The notes: generated by a model from the letters alone, not told the origin. A DNA stretch of 64,000 bases from Sarcophilus harrisii (GCF_902635505.1 NC_045426.1:331256374-331320373); one strand, 5' to 3'. Positions 34,690 to 46,925 are shown, counted from the first letter of the stretch. A program made the numbers and translations.

Positions 34690-37175
34690 TTATTTTTATA
34701 ATAGGTTTTTATTTTTAAAATATACGCAAAGGTAGTTTTCAGCATTCACCCTTGCAAAACCTCATGTTCCAAATTTTTCTCCCTCCTTTCCCCCACCTCC
34801 TCCCCTAAACAATAAGTAATCCAATATGTGTTAAAAATGTGCAATTCTTTTATATGTATTTCCACATTTATTATGCTGCACAAGAAACATCAGATCAAAA
34901 AGGGGAAAAATAAGAAAAAGCACAAAAGCAAGCAAGCAAACAACAACAAAAATGGTGAAAATACTATGTTGTGATACACATGCAGTCCCCATAGATCTCT
35001 TTCTGGATGCAGAGGACTCTCTTCATCACAAGTCTATTGGAATTGTTTTGAATGTCCTCGTTGAAAAGAGCAATGTCTATCAGAGTTGATCATCACATAA
35101 TCTTGTTGTTGCTGTGTGCAATATTCTCTTGGTTTTACTAATTTCACTTAGCATCAGTTCATGTAAATCTCTCCAGGTCTTTCTGAAATCATCCTGCTGA
35201 TCATTTCTTATAAAACAATAACATTCCATTACATTCATATACCATAACTTATTCAGCCATTTTCCAACTGATAAGCATCCATTCAATTTCCAGTTTCTTG
35301 CAACTACAAAAAGGGCTGCCATAAACATTTTTGTACATATGGGTCTTTACCCCTTTTTATGATCTCTTTGAGATATAGGTCCAGTAGCAACTGTTGGATA
35401 AAAGGGTATGTACAGTTTGATACACTTTAGGCATAGTTCCAAATTGTTCTCCAGAAGGGTTGGATCAGTTCACAGCTCCACCAACATTGCATTAGTGTCC
35501 CAGTTTTCCCACATCCCCTCCAACATTTATCATTATCTTTTCTTATCACCTTAGTCAATATGAGAGGGGTGTACTGGTTGCTTAGAGTTGTCTTAAATTA
35601 AATTTCACTAATCAATAATGATTTAGAGTGTAAGGTTCAGGGGCAGAACTTCATAGAGTATAAGAGGAACTAAATAGGCTTTAATGTCTGAGGCACCCAG
35701 ATATAATCTCTGCAGCCAGCATTGACCGCCTCATGAAAGAAAGCTCTGGTCACATTGCGAATGCATCATCAATGGGTGACGTCTCCTTCCCTTATTGGCT
35801 GTCCGTGTGACCTCATAGACCCTATAAAAGCATTGGGGACCAGGAAGTAAGTGGAGCTCAATAGGAGTCAGTAAGAGTGCAGGATGTGATCGGGTTAAAT
35901 AAAAACCTGAGCTCATGAGCTGCTATGCCTGGGCATTCTGTTGGACATGAGAACCACTGGTTGGAGAGGCAGTGGCCAGAAATCTGAGAAGACCTGTGAT
36001 TGAATAAAATTTCCCAAGGCCTAGGACTAGGGAAGACTGGTGGGAGGTTACATTAGAGCATTTTTATATGACTAGAATTGGTTTTAATTTCTTTGTCTGA
36101 AAATTGTTCATATCCTTTGATAAATTATCAATTGGAAAAGGGCTTGTATTCTCATAAATTTCGGTCAATTCTTTATATATTTTAGAAATTAGGCCTTTAA
36201 CAGAATCCTTGGAAGTAAATGTTTTTTTCCAGTTTTCTGCTTCCCTTGTAATCTTGGCTGCATTGGTTTTCTTTGTACAAAACTTTTAAATTTAATATAA
36301 TCAAAATTATCCATTTTACATTTATTTAATTTCTAATTCTTCTTTGGTCATAAATTTCTTTCCTTCACAGATATGAGAGCTAGACTTTTCCTTGTTCTCC
36401 TAATTTGCTTATAGTAACATCCCTTATGTCTAAATCATGAACCCGTTTCAACCTTATCTTGGTATAGAGTGCCTAGTTTCTGCCATACTATTTTCCAATT
36501 TTATCAACAATTTTTGTCAAATAGTGAGTTCTTATCCCAGAAGCAAGAATCTTTGAGTTTGTCAAACACTAGACTACTGTAGGCATTGACTGTTGTGTCT
36601 TGTGAGCCTAACCTATTCCACTGGTCAATTACTCTATTTCTTAGCCAGTGCTAAATGGTTTTGATGACCATTGCTTTATAATATAGTTTTAGATCTGGTA
36701 CATATAGGTCACCTTTCATTTGTATTTTTGTTAATTCCCTTGAAATTCTTGATCTTTTGTTCTTCCAGATGAACTATGCTATTATTTTTTCTAGCTCTGT
36801 AAAGCAATTTCTTCACTGTTTGCTTGGTGTGGTACTGAACAAGTAGATTGATTTAGGTAGAATTATATTTTTTATCAATATTAGCTTGGCCTAACCATGA
36901 GCACTTGATATTCTTCCAATTATTTAGATATAATTTTATTTGTGTGGAAAATGTTTTGTAATTTTGTTCATATAGTTCCTGATTTTGTCTTCAGAAGGAG
37001 ACTCCCAAATGTTTTATATTATCTATAGTTATTTTAATGGAATTTTTCTTTTTATCTCTTGGTCCTGAACTTTGTTGTAACATATAGCAATGATAATGAC
37101 TTATGTGGATTTATTTTGCATACATATGTATTTAACCTTGTTAAAGTTGTTAATTGTTGCTAGCTATATTGATAA
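34690..37175 (-). mobile_element. L1 LINE, 5'-truncated, antisense, left arm only
   Basis: The 3' tail complement is at 34690. The ORF2 C-terminus reads on the minus strand as FMAALFVVARNWKLNGCLSVGKWLNKLWYMNVMECYCF (35080-35328), and RT/thumb-region complement continues to 37175. It is absent from the right arm, whose flanks join near 47.67 kb, so it postdates the duplication. A solo LTR interrupts it at 35629-36052. Confidence 0.9.
35629..36052 (+). mobile_element. Solo LTR fossil with 6-bp target duplication
   Basis: 424 bp, starting TGTAAGGTTCAGG and ending GGGAGGTTACA, flanked on both sides by TTAGAG (35623-35628 and 36053-36058). It contains a TATAAAAGC box near 35824 and AATAAA signals near 35899 and 36003. 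The L1 sequence reads on directly across it. A 6-bp duplication fits class II (beta/ERVK-like) elements. No coding part. Confidence 0.9.
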
Positions 37176-37399
37176 TATTTAGAAGGCAAAGATGGTACAA
37201 GGATGGTGGGTGACAGAGGAAGGCAGAGGAATAATTGATGTAGGAAGGTAAAGGGAGAAGAAAAGTACAAAGACAGAAAGAAAGGCATAAAGTACTTTTG
37301 GCTAGACTAAATCTAGATTTAGGTTCATGATGTAGACTTTCCTGAATAAATGACTTTTATCCGGAAGCAATGGGGAAACCATCCAAGAAGAAGAAACAT

Positions 37400-37565
37400 G
37401 AGAGTTGGACTTGCAGTCAAGAAGATTACAAAATACAGACTTTGATACTTAGTATCTATCTCAGGATAGACAAGACATTTAATTTCTTTGAGTCCAAGTG
37501 TCATTATCTGTGTAGTTCCAATTCTCCAGTATTGCTGTGAGGTTCAAATTAGGTATTGTATGCCA
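37400..37565 (+). mobile_element. MIR-type SINE shared with the right arm
   Basis: GTTGGACTTGCAGTCAAGAA and CCAGTATTGCTGTGAGGTTC. The mirror copy at 47165-47405 reads GTTGGACTTATAGTCAGGAA on its minus strand. Confidence 0.7.
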
Positions 37566-37599
37566 AGTTGTATCTGTTGTCTTGTGCAAGGTAAGTGTG

Positions 37600-38330
37600 A
37601 ACTTGGGAAAGAGACAAATATAATATCACAATGTCAAATTTCATATAGAAAGATTTAATCCAACAAAAACCTGAGCTCTGATGGGTAAACGGTATTTTTT
37701 TTGGGGGGGGGGTAAACAGTAATTTAGCAAATGTAGTTCATTTAGGATAAAAAGGCCAAAATCTGTGAATCAATTTAGGACCAATAACAAGGATTGCATG
37801 GTCAGTGCTTTTATCTAGTTTTGTGAAATGTATAGAATGCTTGACAGAACATGCAATATTTCAATAGGTAGAAATAACTTTACATTTAGTAAACAAGGGA
37901 AAAATAAAAATTCCTTAAAATAAAAAGATTCTACAAAATGTTTTCTCTCCTTTCTCCTCTTCCTTCTGAGAAGAGTCCCAAGAGAGTTTCTCCCTAATAT
38001 TTTCCTTTTTCATTATTCAGTGATGTTCTTTCAAGCAGTGACTATACATTGACTCATGGTCTCTATCTCCCCAAAGAGATATGTTTTCCTATTTTCTACT
38101 TATTGACCAACGAACTTGACTTTTAAAAAATTAATTTAATGGCATCTTTCTTGATATTTATTCCAGTTCCATTTCATGGAGATTACCTTAGCTAATTATG
38201 ATTCTTTTCAAGACAATAATATTGTAATGAGGACCATAATGAGGACCAAACAACTAACTCAATCATTATTCATTTTTTCTCATAACAGAAATAATATTCA
38301 TTTTCAAAGAGAACTGCTTTTCTGTCAATG
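37600..38330. other. Left-arm spacer, no gene
   Basis: AT-rich; a T7G10 run lies at 37695-37712. No recognised family. Confidence 0.4.
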
Positions 38331-38911
38331 ATTCTCAACACTCACATGATTGGAATTATCAAATGACATTCATGGAGAGACTGAAAAACTGAAATATTCT
38401 GCTTCTAGATTTTCTCATGGCTATAATTGCATCTTCAGCTGAACAGGATGGTTCCCTACAGTCAGAAAAGAATTTCTAAAATCTGATTAACAGGATTTAA
38501 CAAAAATAAATATCTTTTCTCCTCTTCTCTCACACAATGTACAGAGTGATAAAAACTAGCTATTCCCCAACCCCCTCATGCCCAAGCAAGTAAACTATGA
38601 GAAAGAGTGAAGAAACTCATTTTATGGTCTTACTGCTTTTCCTATTTGGGTTATTTGTGTTTTTTAATTTACACAGACCCATAGAAGGGGAAGCTATTAG
38701 GTCTAGCAAAGAAATGTCTTTGCAGTCATGAGTTATACCCTAGAATTGTTATTTCAAACATAGACTCAATTCAGTGTACTTTAAAATGAGGGTGCAGAAA
38801 ATGATCAGATCTAAACCTATTTTGGACACAACCCATAAAGAGTAATATGTTTGTGAATGTCCTGAGTCTTCTCTGAGTTCTTAATATTAAAAGCAAAAGA
38901 GGGATAAGAGA
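38331..38911 (+). promoter_or_regulatory. Conserved 5' flank of the OR pseudogene
   Basis: Shared with the flanks at 45.2-45.8 kb and 27.1-27.7 kb (both inverse to this one). The best-kept blocks are CTCACACAATGTACA near 38530, CATAAAGAGTAATATG near 38835, GTGAATGTCCTG near 38855 and GGATAAGAGA directly before the ATG. Three-way retention suggests proximal promoter or 5' exon sequence, but no specific binding site could be assigned. Confidence 0.45.
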
Positions 38912-39834
38912 ATGAATGAGGCTAATCAGACTGTTGTGCTGGAATTCATTCTGTTGGGGCTTTCTAAGCATCACAATGTTGAGATTGTTCTCTTTGTGTT
39001 GTGCCTGGGAATATATCTAGTCATTTTACTGGGGAACTCCTCACTCATTTTATTGAGTTTTTTGGATCCAAATCTTCACACCCTCATGTATTTCTTCCTT
39101 AGTAACCTTTCCTTTGTGGATATTGTTGGTACATCCTCCTTTGTGCCTTTAATGTTGGTCAATTTACTATCAGTCAGAAAAACCATATCTTTCTCAGGTT
39201 GTGCATTACAAATGTATCTTACTCATGCCCTGGGAGGAATAGAGTGTTGGCCATGATGGCCTATGACAGGTATGTGGCCATCTGCAATCCTTTGAGATAT
39301 ACAATCATCATGAATATGAGAGTCTGTGTGCAGTTAGCAGCCTTAAGCTGGATAGTTGGGAGTGTAAATTCATTACTTCAAACAATCCTTGCATTGAGGC
39401 TTCCCTTCTGTGGAAAAGACATCATTGATCATTTTTATTGTGAAATCCTAGCTGTTCTAAAACTGATCTGTGTGGACATTTCTCTAAATACTTTTGTCAT
39501 GATGGTAGCAGTTGTACTCATCACAATTATTCCAGTGTTGCTCATTTTCATCTCATACATGTTTATCCTTGATACCATTCTGAGAGTCAATTCAGCTGAA
39601 GGAAGGAAGAAAGCCTTTTCCACCTGTTCAGCGCCTCTGACCGTGGTCATCATATTTTTTGGAACCCTTCTCTTCATGTACTCAAAACCCAAGGCAAAGG
39701 ATTCAGATTTAGACAAACTGATTGCTTTATTCTATAGTGCAGTGACTTCAATGCTGAATCCCATTATTTACAGTCTGAGGAACAAGGAGGTCAAGGCAGC
39801 AGTGAAAAAAGTGATGTTCTCCAGTAGAATCTGA
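38912..39834 (+). pseudogene. Olfactory receptor pseudogene, family 13-like (one 7-bp deletion)
   Basis: Close paralogue of the receptors at 14.5 and 44.3 kb, on the opposite strand. The first 108 or so codons read [14 protein letters not shown]... to ...MYLTHALGGIEC. Seven bases present in the paralogues are then missing near 39246-39248, at the TM3 codons for VLL. The frame shifts and stops at 39256. The remainder ([13 protein letters not shown] to MFSSRI) is open in the other frame to the normal C-terminus, with KAFSTCSA and [12 protein letters not shown] intact. Other departures also suggest relaxed constraint: HTLMYFF has L in place of the near-universal P, and the TM6 motif reads STCSAP instead of STCSAH. 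The start is preceded by GATAAGAGA as in its paralogues. It lies in the left arm of the large inverted duplication and faces the intact copy at 44.3 kb. An assembly error is possible but less likely. Confidence 0.92.
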
Positions 39835-40859
39835 AGCATGCATCATTGTTTCATTGACATTAGAATCAGTATTGATATCTATCTATCCATTCATATCCAT
39901 TCCAGCCCTATCTCTCTTGTCCTATCTTATTCACAAAAGGTAATTCTTAGTATTTTTAGAAAGATTCTTTATGATAGATAGTTAACTTGTGAGTAGGACT
40001 CTTTAGCAATTTTTATCCCTAGAACCTGGTTCACTAATCAGTACATAGAAGGTATTTAATAAATGCTCACTGATTGATTCTCTTAAACATTTTCTCCAAA
40101 AAGAAAATTTATACAATGGATTGAAAGTTATTCTCCTATTTTTAATATCTTTGAAATATATACCTATGTACCCCTCAGCCTGCCTTTAAATCTTAAAATA
40201 TGTCTGATTCTTGTACTTCTTCCACTGAAGGAATTTTTCATTAGGATAAAGCCCCCTACTTCAGAAAAAAGGAGTACCTGAAAGTGAGGTTCCACAGTAT
40301 TCTTCCCTTTTTCATACACACTGTTCTTTTTTTACTTATCCATTTCAATAGAATTATCTTGAAGGGCTCCTACTTCTTGCTGACCCTCAATGACCTTGAA
40401 TCTTTTTGGCAGTACTCTATCCATTTCTATGCCTCAATCTCATAGAATGAAAAAGATATATTTGAGAAGAAATTTCAGCCCACTAAAAAGTTTCATTAGT
40501 CTGCAAGTTCTCAGGGCTTCATTTTATTTCTCATAAACCTGAACAAATTAAGCATTTGAGGGTATGAATGATTATTTTTCTACCCTCCCAAGTCTGAAAA
40601 AAACATTTCAAGCGTAATCACTAAGCATTTTTCCTTAAGAATACAATACTCTGTATTACCTATACCATTTATCAACGGGATATATTTATTCCAGGAAAAT
40701 ATTTGATCTTTCTATTTTTAATTCACAGAACTTTGTTGACTGCATAACTAACAGTTTTTGAACCTCCGTGTTCACATCCCTTTCAAGGAAAGATCTTTTC
40801 CCCTATGTTTGGCATTAGTATGCAGGATATACAGGCACCATTTAAAAATACCAAGGAAA

Positions 40860-40913
40860 TCTAGCTGTGTGATCCTGGGCAAGTCACTTAACCCCAATTG
40901 CCTCAGCAACAAC
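40860..40913 (+). mobile_element. Truncated marsupial SINE with 16-bp target duplication
   Basis: CTAGCTGTGTGATCCTGGGC then AAGTCACTTAACCCCAATTG. Flanked by AAAAATACCAAGGAAA (40844-40859) and AAAAATACCAAGAAAA (40914-40929). The mirror site near 43.22 kb is empty. Confidence 0.92.
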
Positions 40914-41154
40914 AAAAATACCAAGAAAATTGTTTATTATACAGATACTTATATACAACAAGATACAGATACTTATATGTAGCAGGATACAGCTGTGGAT
41001 GTCCAAGGGAAAATTAGATATATACATTAAATAAAGTCTGAAGTTAAAATAAATTAGCAAAAATGACTTTAAATCTGTTTTCAAAGAATTAAACTATTTT
41101 AAATGTCTTTTCAAAGAACAATTCAGCAAACACTTAAATACCTCACACTGTACT

Positions 41155-41545
41155 TTGTATAAATTAGTTGTTTAATTAATGCTTGTGAAAATGAATCTTT
41201 GTACTATGAGAAATGAAATGGAGTCTTTAAAAAAAAGTAACAAGAAATGGGCCACAAAAAGAGGGTACAATGCTTAATCTATATTGAATTTCTTTCTGCC
41301 TTGAGAAGGGGAAAAGGAAGGAGAGAAGGAGAAAAAATTCGAACAGATGATTTTGCAAAGGTGCATGTTGAAAACTATCTTTGCATGTATTTGGAAAAAT
41401 AAAATGCTATTTAAAAAAAGAAAAGAGGTTATACTTAAATTCATATTGCAAGTACGATAGCTCTAAAATGCCTTCTAGAACTTGTCTGGTGGTGATCATA
41501 TAGTCTTTCCTCAAAGACTTCCACTGAGAAGGAACAATTTATTCC
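41155..41545 (+). repeat. Direct duplicate of 57640-57747 plus 62415-62662
   Basis: 41160-41265 (TTAATTAATGCTTGTGAAAA, AACAAGAAATGGGCCACAAA) matches 57645-57747. The L1 tail and following 41450-41540 (GTGATCATATAGTCTTTCCT) match 62415-62662. The partner is split by about 4.7 kb of L1 material. Confidence 0.7.
41265..41425 (+). mobile_element. L1 3' tail
   Basis: TGCCTTGAGAAGGGGAAAAG, GATTTTGCAAAGGTGCATGT and AAAATAAAATGCTATTTAAA. Confidence 0.75.
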
Positions 41546-41844
41546 CGAAGAATCCCATTCACTTTTTAAATAAGCCTAACTATTAAGAAATTTTGTCTTT
41601 ATATCAAACTGAAATCTGTCTTGCTGCAATTTCTATGAATTGTTCTATGATAAAGTCTAATCTTTTCCTTCAAACACTTGAAGATTTATATCATGTCCCT
41701 ACTGACTCTTCTCTTCTCCAGGGGGGCAAAAACAAAAAATAAATATCCCTAGTACTTAGCACATTGTTTGAAAAATAGATGTTTCAGAAATGTCCATTCG
41801 CTATCTCACTGACACCAAATAACCAATTCTTTGAGATATTCTTT

Positions 41845-42375
41845 TTTTAAAATAACTTTTTATTGACAGAACCCATGCCAGGGTAATTTTTTACATTTTC
41901 CCTTGCACTCACTTCTATTCCGATTTTTTTCCCTCGCTCCTTTTACCCCCTCCCGATGGCAGTCAGTCCTATATATGTTAAATAGGTTACAGTATATCCT
42001 AGATACAATATATGTGTGCAGAACCAAACAGTTTTCTTGTTGCTCAGGGAGAATTGGATTTAGAAGGTATAAATAACCTGGGAAGAAGAACAAAAATGCA
42101 AGCAGTTTACATTCATTTCCCAGTGTCCTTTCTTTGGGTGTAGCTGCTTCTGTCCATCCTTGATCAATTGAAACTGAGTTAGAGCTTTTTGTCGAAGAAA
42201 TCCACGTCCATCAGAATATATCCTCATACAGTATTGTTGTTGAGGTATATAATGATCTCCTGGTTCTGCTCATTTCACTTAGTATCAGTTCATGTAAGTC
42301 TTGCCAATCCTTTCTGTATTCATCCTGCTGGTCATTTATTACAATACAATAATATTCTTTGAGCTATCTTTAACT
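41845..42375 (-). mobile_element. L1 3' end, antisense
   Basis: AACTTTTTATTGACAGAACC, ATATCCTAGATACAATATAT, AATGATCTCCTGGTTCTGCT and GTATCAGTTCATGTAAGTCT. Same tail subfamily as 55675-56440. Confidence 0.9.
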
Positions 42376-42404
42376 TATTCTATAATTCATGGAATAATCA
42401 TAGG

Positions 42405-43130
42405 AATATCAAACTATGCATATTCTTTGATCCAGCAGGGTCTCTACTGGGCCTGTATCCCAAAGAGATCATTAAAAAGGGAAAAAGAACCACATATGCA
42501 AAAATGTTTGTAGCAGATTCTTTTGTAGTGGGGAAAGAACTGGAAACTGAGTTGCTGCCTATCTATTAGAAAATGGCAGAATAAGTTAAGATAAATGAAT
42601 ATTATGGCATATTGTCCAATAAGAAAAGATCAGCAGGATGATTTCAGAAAGGCCTGGAAAGACTCACATGGATGCTAAGAGAAGTAAGTAGAACCAAGAT
42701 AACATTAAATACATAGCAACAAGATTATGTGGTGATCAACTGTTATGGGCTTGGCTTTTTTCAACGATCAGGTGATTCATGCCAATTCCATTAGATTTGT
42801 GATGGAGAGAGTCATCTGCATTCAGAAAGAAGACTATGGGAATTGAATATGTATTATGACATAATATTTTAAACTTTTTGTTGTTGTTTGCTTGCTTTTT
42901 GCTTTCTTTCTCATTTTTTTCCCCTTTTGTTCTGATTTTTCTTGTGTAGTATGATTGTGGAAATATGTATAGAATAATTACACATATTTAACATATATTG
43001 GATTACTTGCTGTCTAAGGGAGAGGGTAGGGAGAAGGAAGGAAGAAAGAATTTGAAACACAAGATTTTGCAAGAGCAAATGTTGAAAACTGCATATATTT
43101 TGGAAGTAAAATCTATTATATTTAAATAAA
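42405..43130 (+). mobile_element. L1 3' end, sense
   Basis: TTTGATCCAGCAGGGTCTCT, GGCCTGTATCCCAAAGAGAT, GAAAAGATCAGCAGGATGAT and the tail GATTTTGCAAGAGCAAATGT. Peptide remnants such as YWACIPKRSLKREKEPHMQ. Confidence 0.88.
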
Positions 43131-44273
43131 TGAATATCAATATTTTGCATGAGTTCAATTTTCTTTAGACACATTTTGTTGTCCATAAGCATTTTTATAA
43201 ACAATCATCTTCTTGGTATTCTTAAATGGTGCTCTAAATCATGCATACTCATGTGAAATATTGGGAAAAGAATAGATGTTTGAAGAGGTTGCTAGCATGA
43301 AGGCTCATTCAGTTAGCCATGCAATCAATTTGTGTTGAAAATAGAAGGATCAAATATTTTCCTGGAACAAGGATATTTGATAGCAGTCAATGGCATAGGA
43401 AGACATGACAATTGGGCTCTGATGAAAAAAAAAATGCTTAGTATGTTTTATGTCAGACTTTGGAGAGTAGAAAAATAATCTTGTATACCTTCAAATGTTT
43501 AGTTAGTTTCAGGCTTATGGAAAATCAAAGCCACACCTAAGAACCTGTAGGCTAATAACAGTTTTTAGTGGGCAAGTATTTCTTTTTAAACAGATCTTTT
43601 TTTGCTGCATCAGTTTGAGTCAAATACCTAGAATAATGCCAAAAGTATTTCAAAGTCATTGATGGACATCTTATAACAGAAACACCTCAGGAAAACTACA
43701 TAGTAATGGATAAGTATGACAAGACCAAAGTGCATAGATAGAGGTAGAGGAGTGTGAAACATAACTTTCAGGTGTCATTTTTTTGGAGTAGAGGGCTTTA
43801 TAATAATAAAAGAATTCCTTCATGGGCAGAGGTATAGGAACCTCTAAATTTTAATATTTTAAGATTAAAGGTAATAGATGGAGGATCTGAGGGGCACATG
43901 GACACATAGTCTTCAGATTTTGAAAATCTGAGGAAGATTTTCAATCTATTGTGTCAATATTGGACTTTGGAGAAAATATGGAAAAGAATGAATTAAGAAC
44001 ATTCTATGTATCAATTAGGCTCTGGATCCTAGGGATGAAATTAATAAAGATCTCTACTCACATGTATTTGCTTCTCTTTTATAAAGAATCTTTCTAAAAA
44101 TTCTAAGAAGTTCATTTAATGAATAATACAGGACAAGTGGGATATCATAGTGGGATTGAATAGACATAGATGGAGAGATGGAGAGCAACACTGATTATAT
44201 TGTCAATGATTTCTGAGTGTGTATTCTCCATTTCTATTTTGGGAGTAGAAAACAGAGAACCATGGTGTATGTT

Positions 44274-45203
44274 TCATGTTCTATTAGAGAACATAATCTT
44301 TAGCACTGCTGCCTTTACTTCCTTGTTTCTTAGACTATAGATAATGGGATTCAGCATGGAGGTCACTGTACCATAGAATAAAGCAATCAGTTTGTCAGAA
44401 TCTGGGTCCTTTGCCTTGGGTTTTAAGTACATGAAGAGAATGGTGCCATAGAATATGATGACCACAGCCAGATGTGCTGAACAGGTGGAGAAGGCTTTTT
44501 TCCTTCCTTCAGCTGAATTGACTCTCAGAATGGTAACAATGATAAAAACATATGAGATGAAAATGAGCAGCACTGGAATCAATGTGACTAGCACAACTGC
44601 TACCATCATGACAAAAGCATTGAGGGAAATGTCCACACAGGCCAGTTTTAGGACAGCCAAGATTTCACAAAAAAAATGATCAATGATGTTATTTCCACAG
44701 AAGGAAAGCCTCAAAGCAAGGATTGTTTGCAATAATGAATTTACACTCCCAACTATCCAGCTCAGGGATGCCAACTGCACACAGACTCTCATATTCATGA
44801 TGATTGTATATCTCAGGGGATTACAGATAGCCACATACCTATCATAAGCCATCATGGCCAGTAATACACACTCTGTTGTTCCCAGGGCAAGAGTTATATA
44901 CATTTGTAAAGCACATCCTGGGAAAGATATTGTTCTCCTGACTGATAGGAAATTGACCAACATTAATGGCACAAAGGAGGATGTACCAAAGATGTCCATG
45001 AAGGAGAGGTTACTGAGGAAGAAATACATGGGGTTGTGAAGCTTGGAATCCAAAACACTCAATACAATGAGTGAGGAGTTCCCCAGTAAAATGACCAAAT
45101 ATATCCCCAGGGACAACACAAAGAGAGCAATTTCAACATTGTGATGCTTGGAAAACCCGAGAAGAATGAATTCTAGCACAGTAGTCTGATTTGACTTAGT
45201 CAT
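44274..45203 (-). CDS. Olfactory receptor, class II, family 13-like (intact)
   Basis: Single-exon odorant receptor of 309 residues starting [16 protein letters not shown]. The frame is open seven codons further upstream (MLKKDKR), but the ATG at 45203 aligns with the paralogues and has the shared GATAAGAGA just before it. Landmarks: N5 glycosylation site, [13 protein letters not shown]97, [19 protein letters not shown] around 109-127, loop-2 cysteines near 169/179/189, SY in TM5, [10 protein letters not shown] and [12 protein letters not shown]. It is about 90% alike in protein to the gene at 14.5 kb and is the mirror-image partner of the pseudogene at 38.9 kb. Its 5' flank (45.2-47.0 kb) is repeated as an orphan at 27.1-28.3 kb. 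All landmarks are present, so it is probably functional. Confidence 0.96.
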   Translation of the reverse strand: MTKSNQTTVLEFILLGFSKHHNVEIALFVLSLGIYLVILLGNSSLIVLSVLDSKLHNPMYFFLSNLSFMDIFGTSSFVPLMLVNFLSVRRTISFPGCALQMYITLALGTTECVLLAMMAYDRYVAICNPLRYTIIMNMRVCVQLASLSWIVGSVNSLLQTILALRLSFCGNNIIDHFFCEILAVLKLACVDISLNAFVMMVAVVLVTLIPVLLIFISYVFIIVTILRVNSAEGRKKAFSTCSAHLAVVIIFYGTILFMYLKPKAKDPDSDKLIALFYGTVTSMLNPIIYSLRNKEVKAAVLKIMFSNRT

Positions 45204-46320
45204 TCTCTTATCTTTCTTCAGCATTAAGAATTTAGAGAAAGACCCAGGACATTCACATATACATTACTTTTTACAGTATGGGTGAGGTATCCAAAATAGG
45301 TTTATATCTGATTGTATTTGGCACTCTTTTGAAGTACATTGATGAGTTTGTGCTTGAAGTATAGATTCTAGTTAATTACTGAAAAGTCATTATTGTGCTA
45401 AAACTAATACCTTCCTTGTCACAAATGCTACCACTTCTATGGATCTGGGTATATTAAAAAACACAAATACACAGATAGGAAATGCAGTAAGATCAACTAA
45501 AATGAGTATCTTTACTATTTTTCATAGTTTACTTGCTGAAGTATGGAGTGAGAGAGCTGCTTTTTATCACCTTGTATATTATGTTAGGGAAGGGGAGAAT
45601 TCTTTTGTTAAGCTGTTGTAATCTGGTTTTTAAAATTCCTGATTTGTAGAAGACACTTGTGAAAGCTTACATTCCTTTCTGCTGCAGATGCCTTTACATC
45701 CATGAGATAATACAAAAGCAGTATCATTCAATTTCTCAGTGTTTTCATGAATGTCATTTGACAATTCCAGTCACATGAATATTGAGAATCATTGACACAA
45801 TTCCATCTGTTTATGAAAATAAGCATTACTTCTGTAAGGGAAAAAGAAGAACAATGATTTAGTTAGTCATCATCTTCATTATCTCCAATATTACTGCATT
45901 GGAAAGATATATAATTGGTTAAGATAATTACCATATGACACACCTGAAACAAATATCAAGAAAGATACCATTAAATTAACTTTTTTTGGAGAAAATCATT
46001 TGAGAACAGACAAGATCTTAAAACTTGGAGCACAATGCCTTCTTGAGAAAATAGAAACCATGTGGCAATGGGTACTCAACCCATTGAGTTGCACTCTTTT
46101 AAAGGATGTCACTGAATGATGAAGCAGTGCAGGACTGGGGAAGAATTCACTTGGATCTCCTCTCAGAGAGGAGAAGGAAGGAGAGAAGCTAGCTTTCTAT
46201 TTTATCAAATTTTTATAGTTAGGTAGAGACACAAGATGGGAAATTTAGTTGTGTTTACCTACTGAAGTGGCATGAGTTCTGACAGAAACCAATAAATTTT
46301 AGGAAAATAAAACGAAATTG
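45204..46320 (-). promoter_or_regulatory. 5' flank of the intact 44.3-kb OR
   Basis: Non-coding and shared in outline with 38.3-38.9 kb and the orphan 27.1-28.3 kb. The minus strand reads GTGAATGTCCTGGGTC about 55 bases before the ATG, as in the other copies. Promoter position is not resolved. Confidence 0.45.
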
Positions 46321-46324
46321 TTTG

Positions 46325-46925
46325 GTTTGCTGTTGTCCTTAATTCTTGAAGGGGACCAAAATGACACCATTATGTTAGAATCGAGTTACAATGTGTCTGC
46401 TTATGGCTGATCAGAACAATGTGAGGTTGGAATGCTCTGCCACAAATTGATCACAGACAGGCTCTATGAACATTTAGAACATTTAGGCTCTAGGGACATT
46501 CTCTACCTTAGTACATCCTGCATTTCTTCTGAGCTAATTCAATTCTGCTTTGCTCATAGAGCCCAGCACTTTCTCTGATGATGGCATATCATGCTGGATC
46601 TGCTCCACTGTGTCTCATGTCATATACTCAGTTATAAAATTCTTGAGAGAAACCTATCTCTTTTTCTGACCATCTTGGAGTGCTTGCTATGTGTGAGTTC
46701 TCTGCAAAATAATCTTTTTGGCAAGTGCACATTTTGCATTGGCACAATTTGGCCAGCCCAATAGAGTTGTTCTTCTGCAGTAGAATTGTAAAAGACCTCA
46801 GTGTCTGGTATCTTATTTTGCCAGGTGATCTTCAGAATCTTCCTATTACAATTGAAATGCAAATAATTTAATTTTTTGGCATGGTGCTGGTATATTGTCC
46901 AGGTTTCTTAGGCAAAGAACAATGA
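46325..46925 (-). mobile_element. RTE-clade LINE, 3' end
   Basis: The minus-strand peptide at 46632-46862 includes RKILKITWQNKIPDTEVF, WAGQIVPMQNVHLPKRLF and a basic end, the usual C-terminus of RTE-like ORF2. The 3' UTR complement (CAAAATGACACCATTATG, AATGTGAGGTTGGAATGC) runs to 46325. The orphan flank at 28.15 kb lacks it, so it is a later insertion. Confidence 0.8.

Larger units (their letters stand above)
28560..40950 (+). repeat. Left arm of a large inverted duplication (OR unit)
   Basis: By eye, the reverse complement of this stretch matches 43200-52150 in many colinear blocks. Examples: 28560-28735 with 52000-52150, 30495-30740 with 51760-51990, 30785-31440 with 51050-51730, 32240-32430 with 50160-50300, 33150-33420 with 49070-49350, 33600-33740 with 48590-48710, 34100-34400 with 47960-48230, 34400-34680 with 47680-47920, 37170-37590 with 47140-47670, 38330-38400 with 45740-45800, 38912-39834 with 44274-45203, and 39930-40850 with 43210-44090. 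Old MIR and L2 copies are shared by both arms. Insertions only in this arm are the LTR composite near 28.72-30.49 kb, the L1 at 34.69-37.17 kb and the SINE at 40.86 kb. Confidence 0.85.
40951..43199. other. Spacer of the inverted duplication
   Basis: No host gene. Contains three L1 3' ends: 41265-41425 (+), 41845-42375 (-) and 42405-43130 (+). Confidence 0.6.

Noticed and set aside
35731-35916. 61-codon minus-strand frame
   Set aside because: It lies wholly inside the solo LTR, against its orientation; chance frame.
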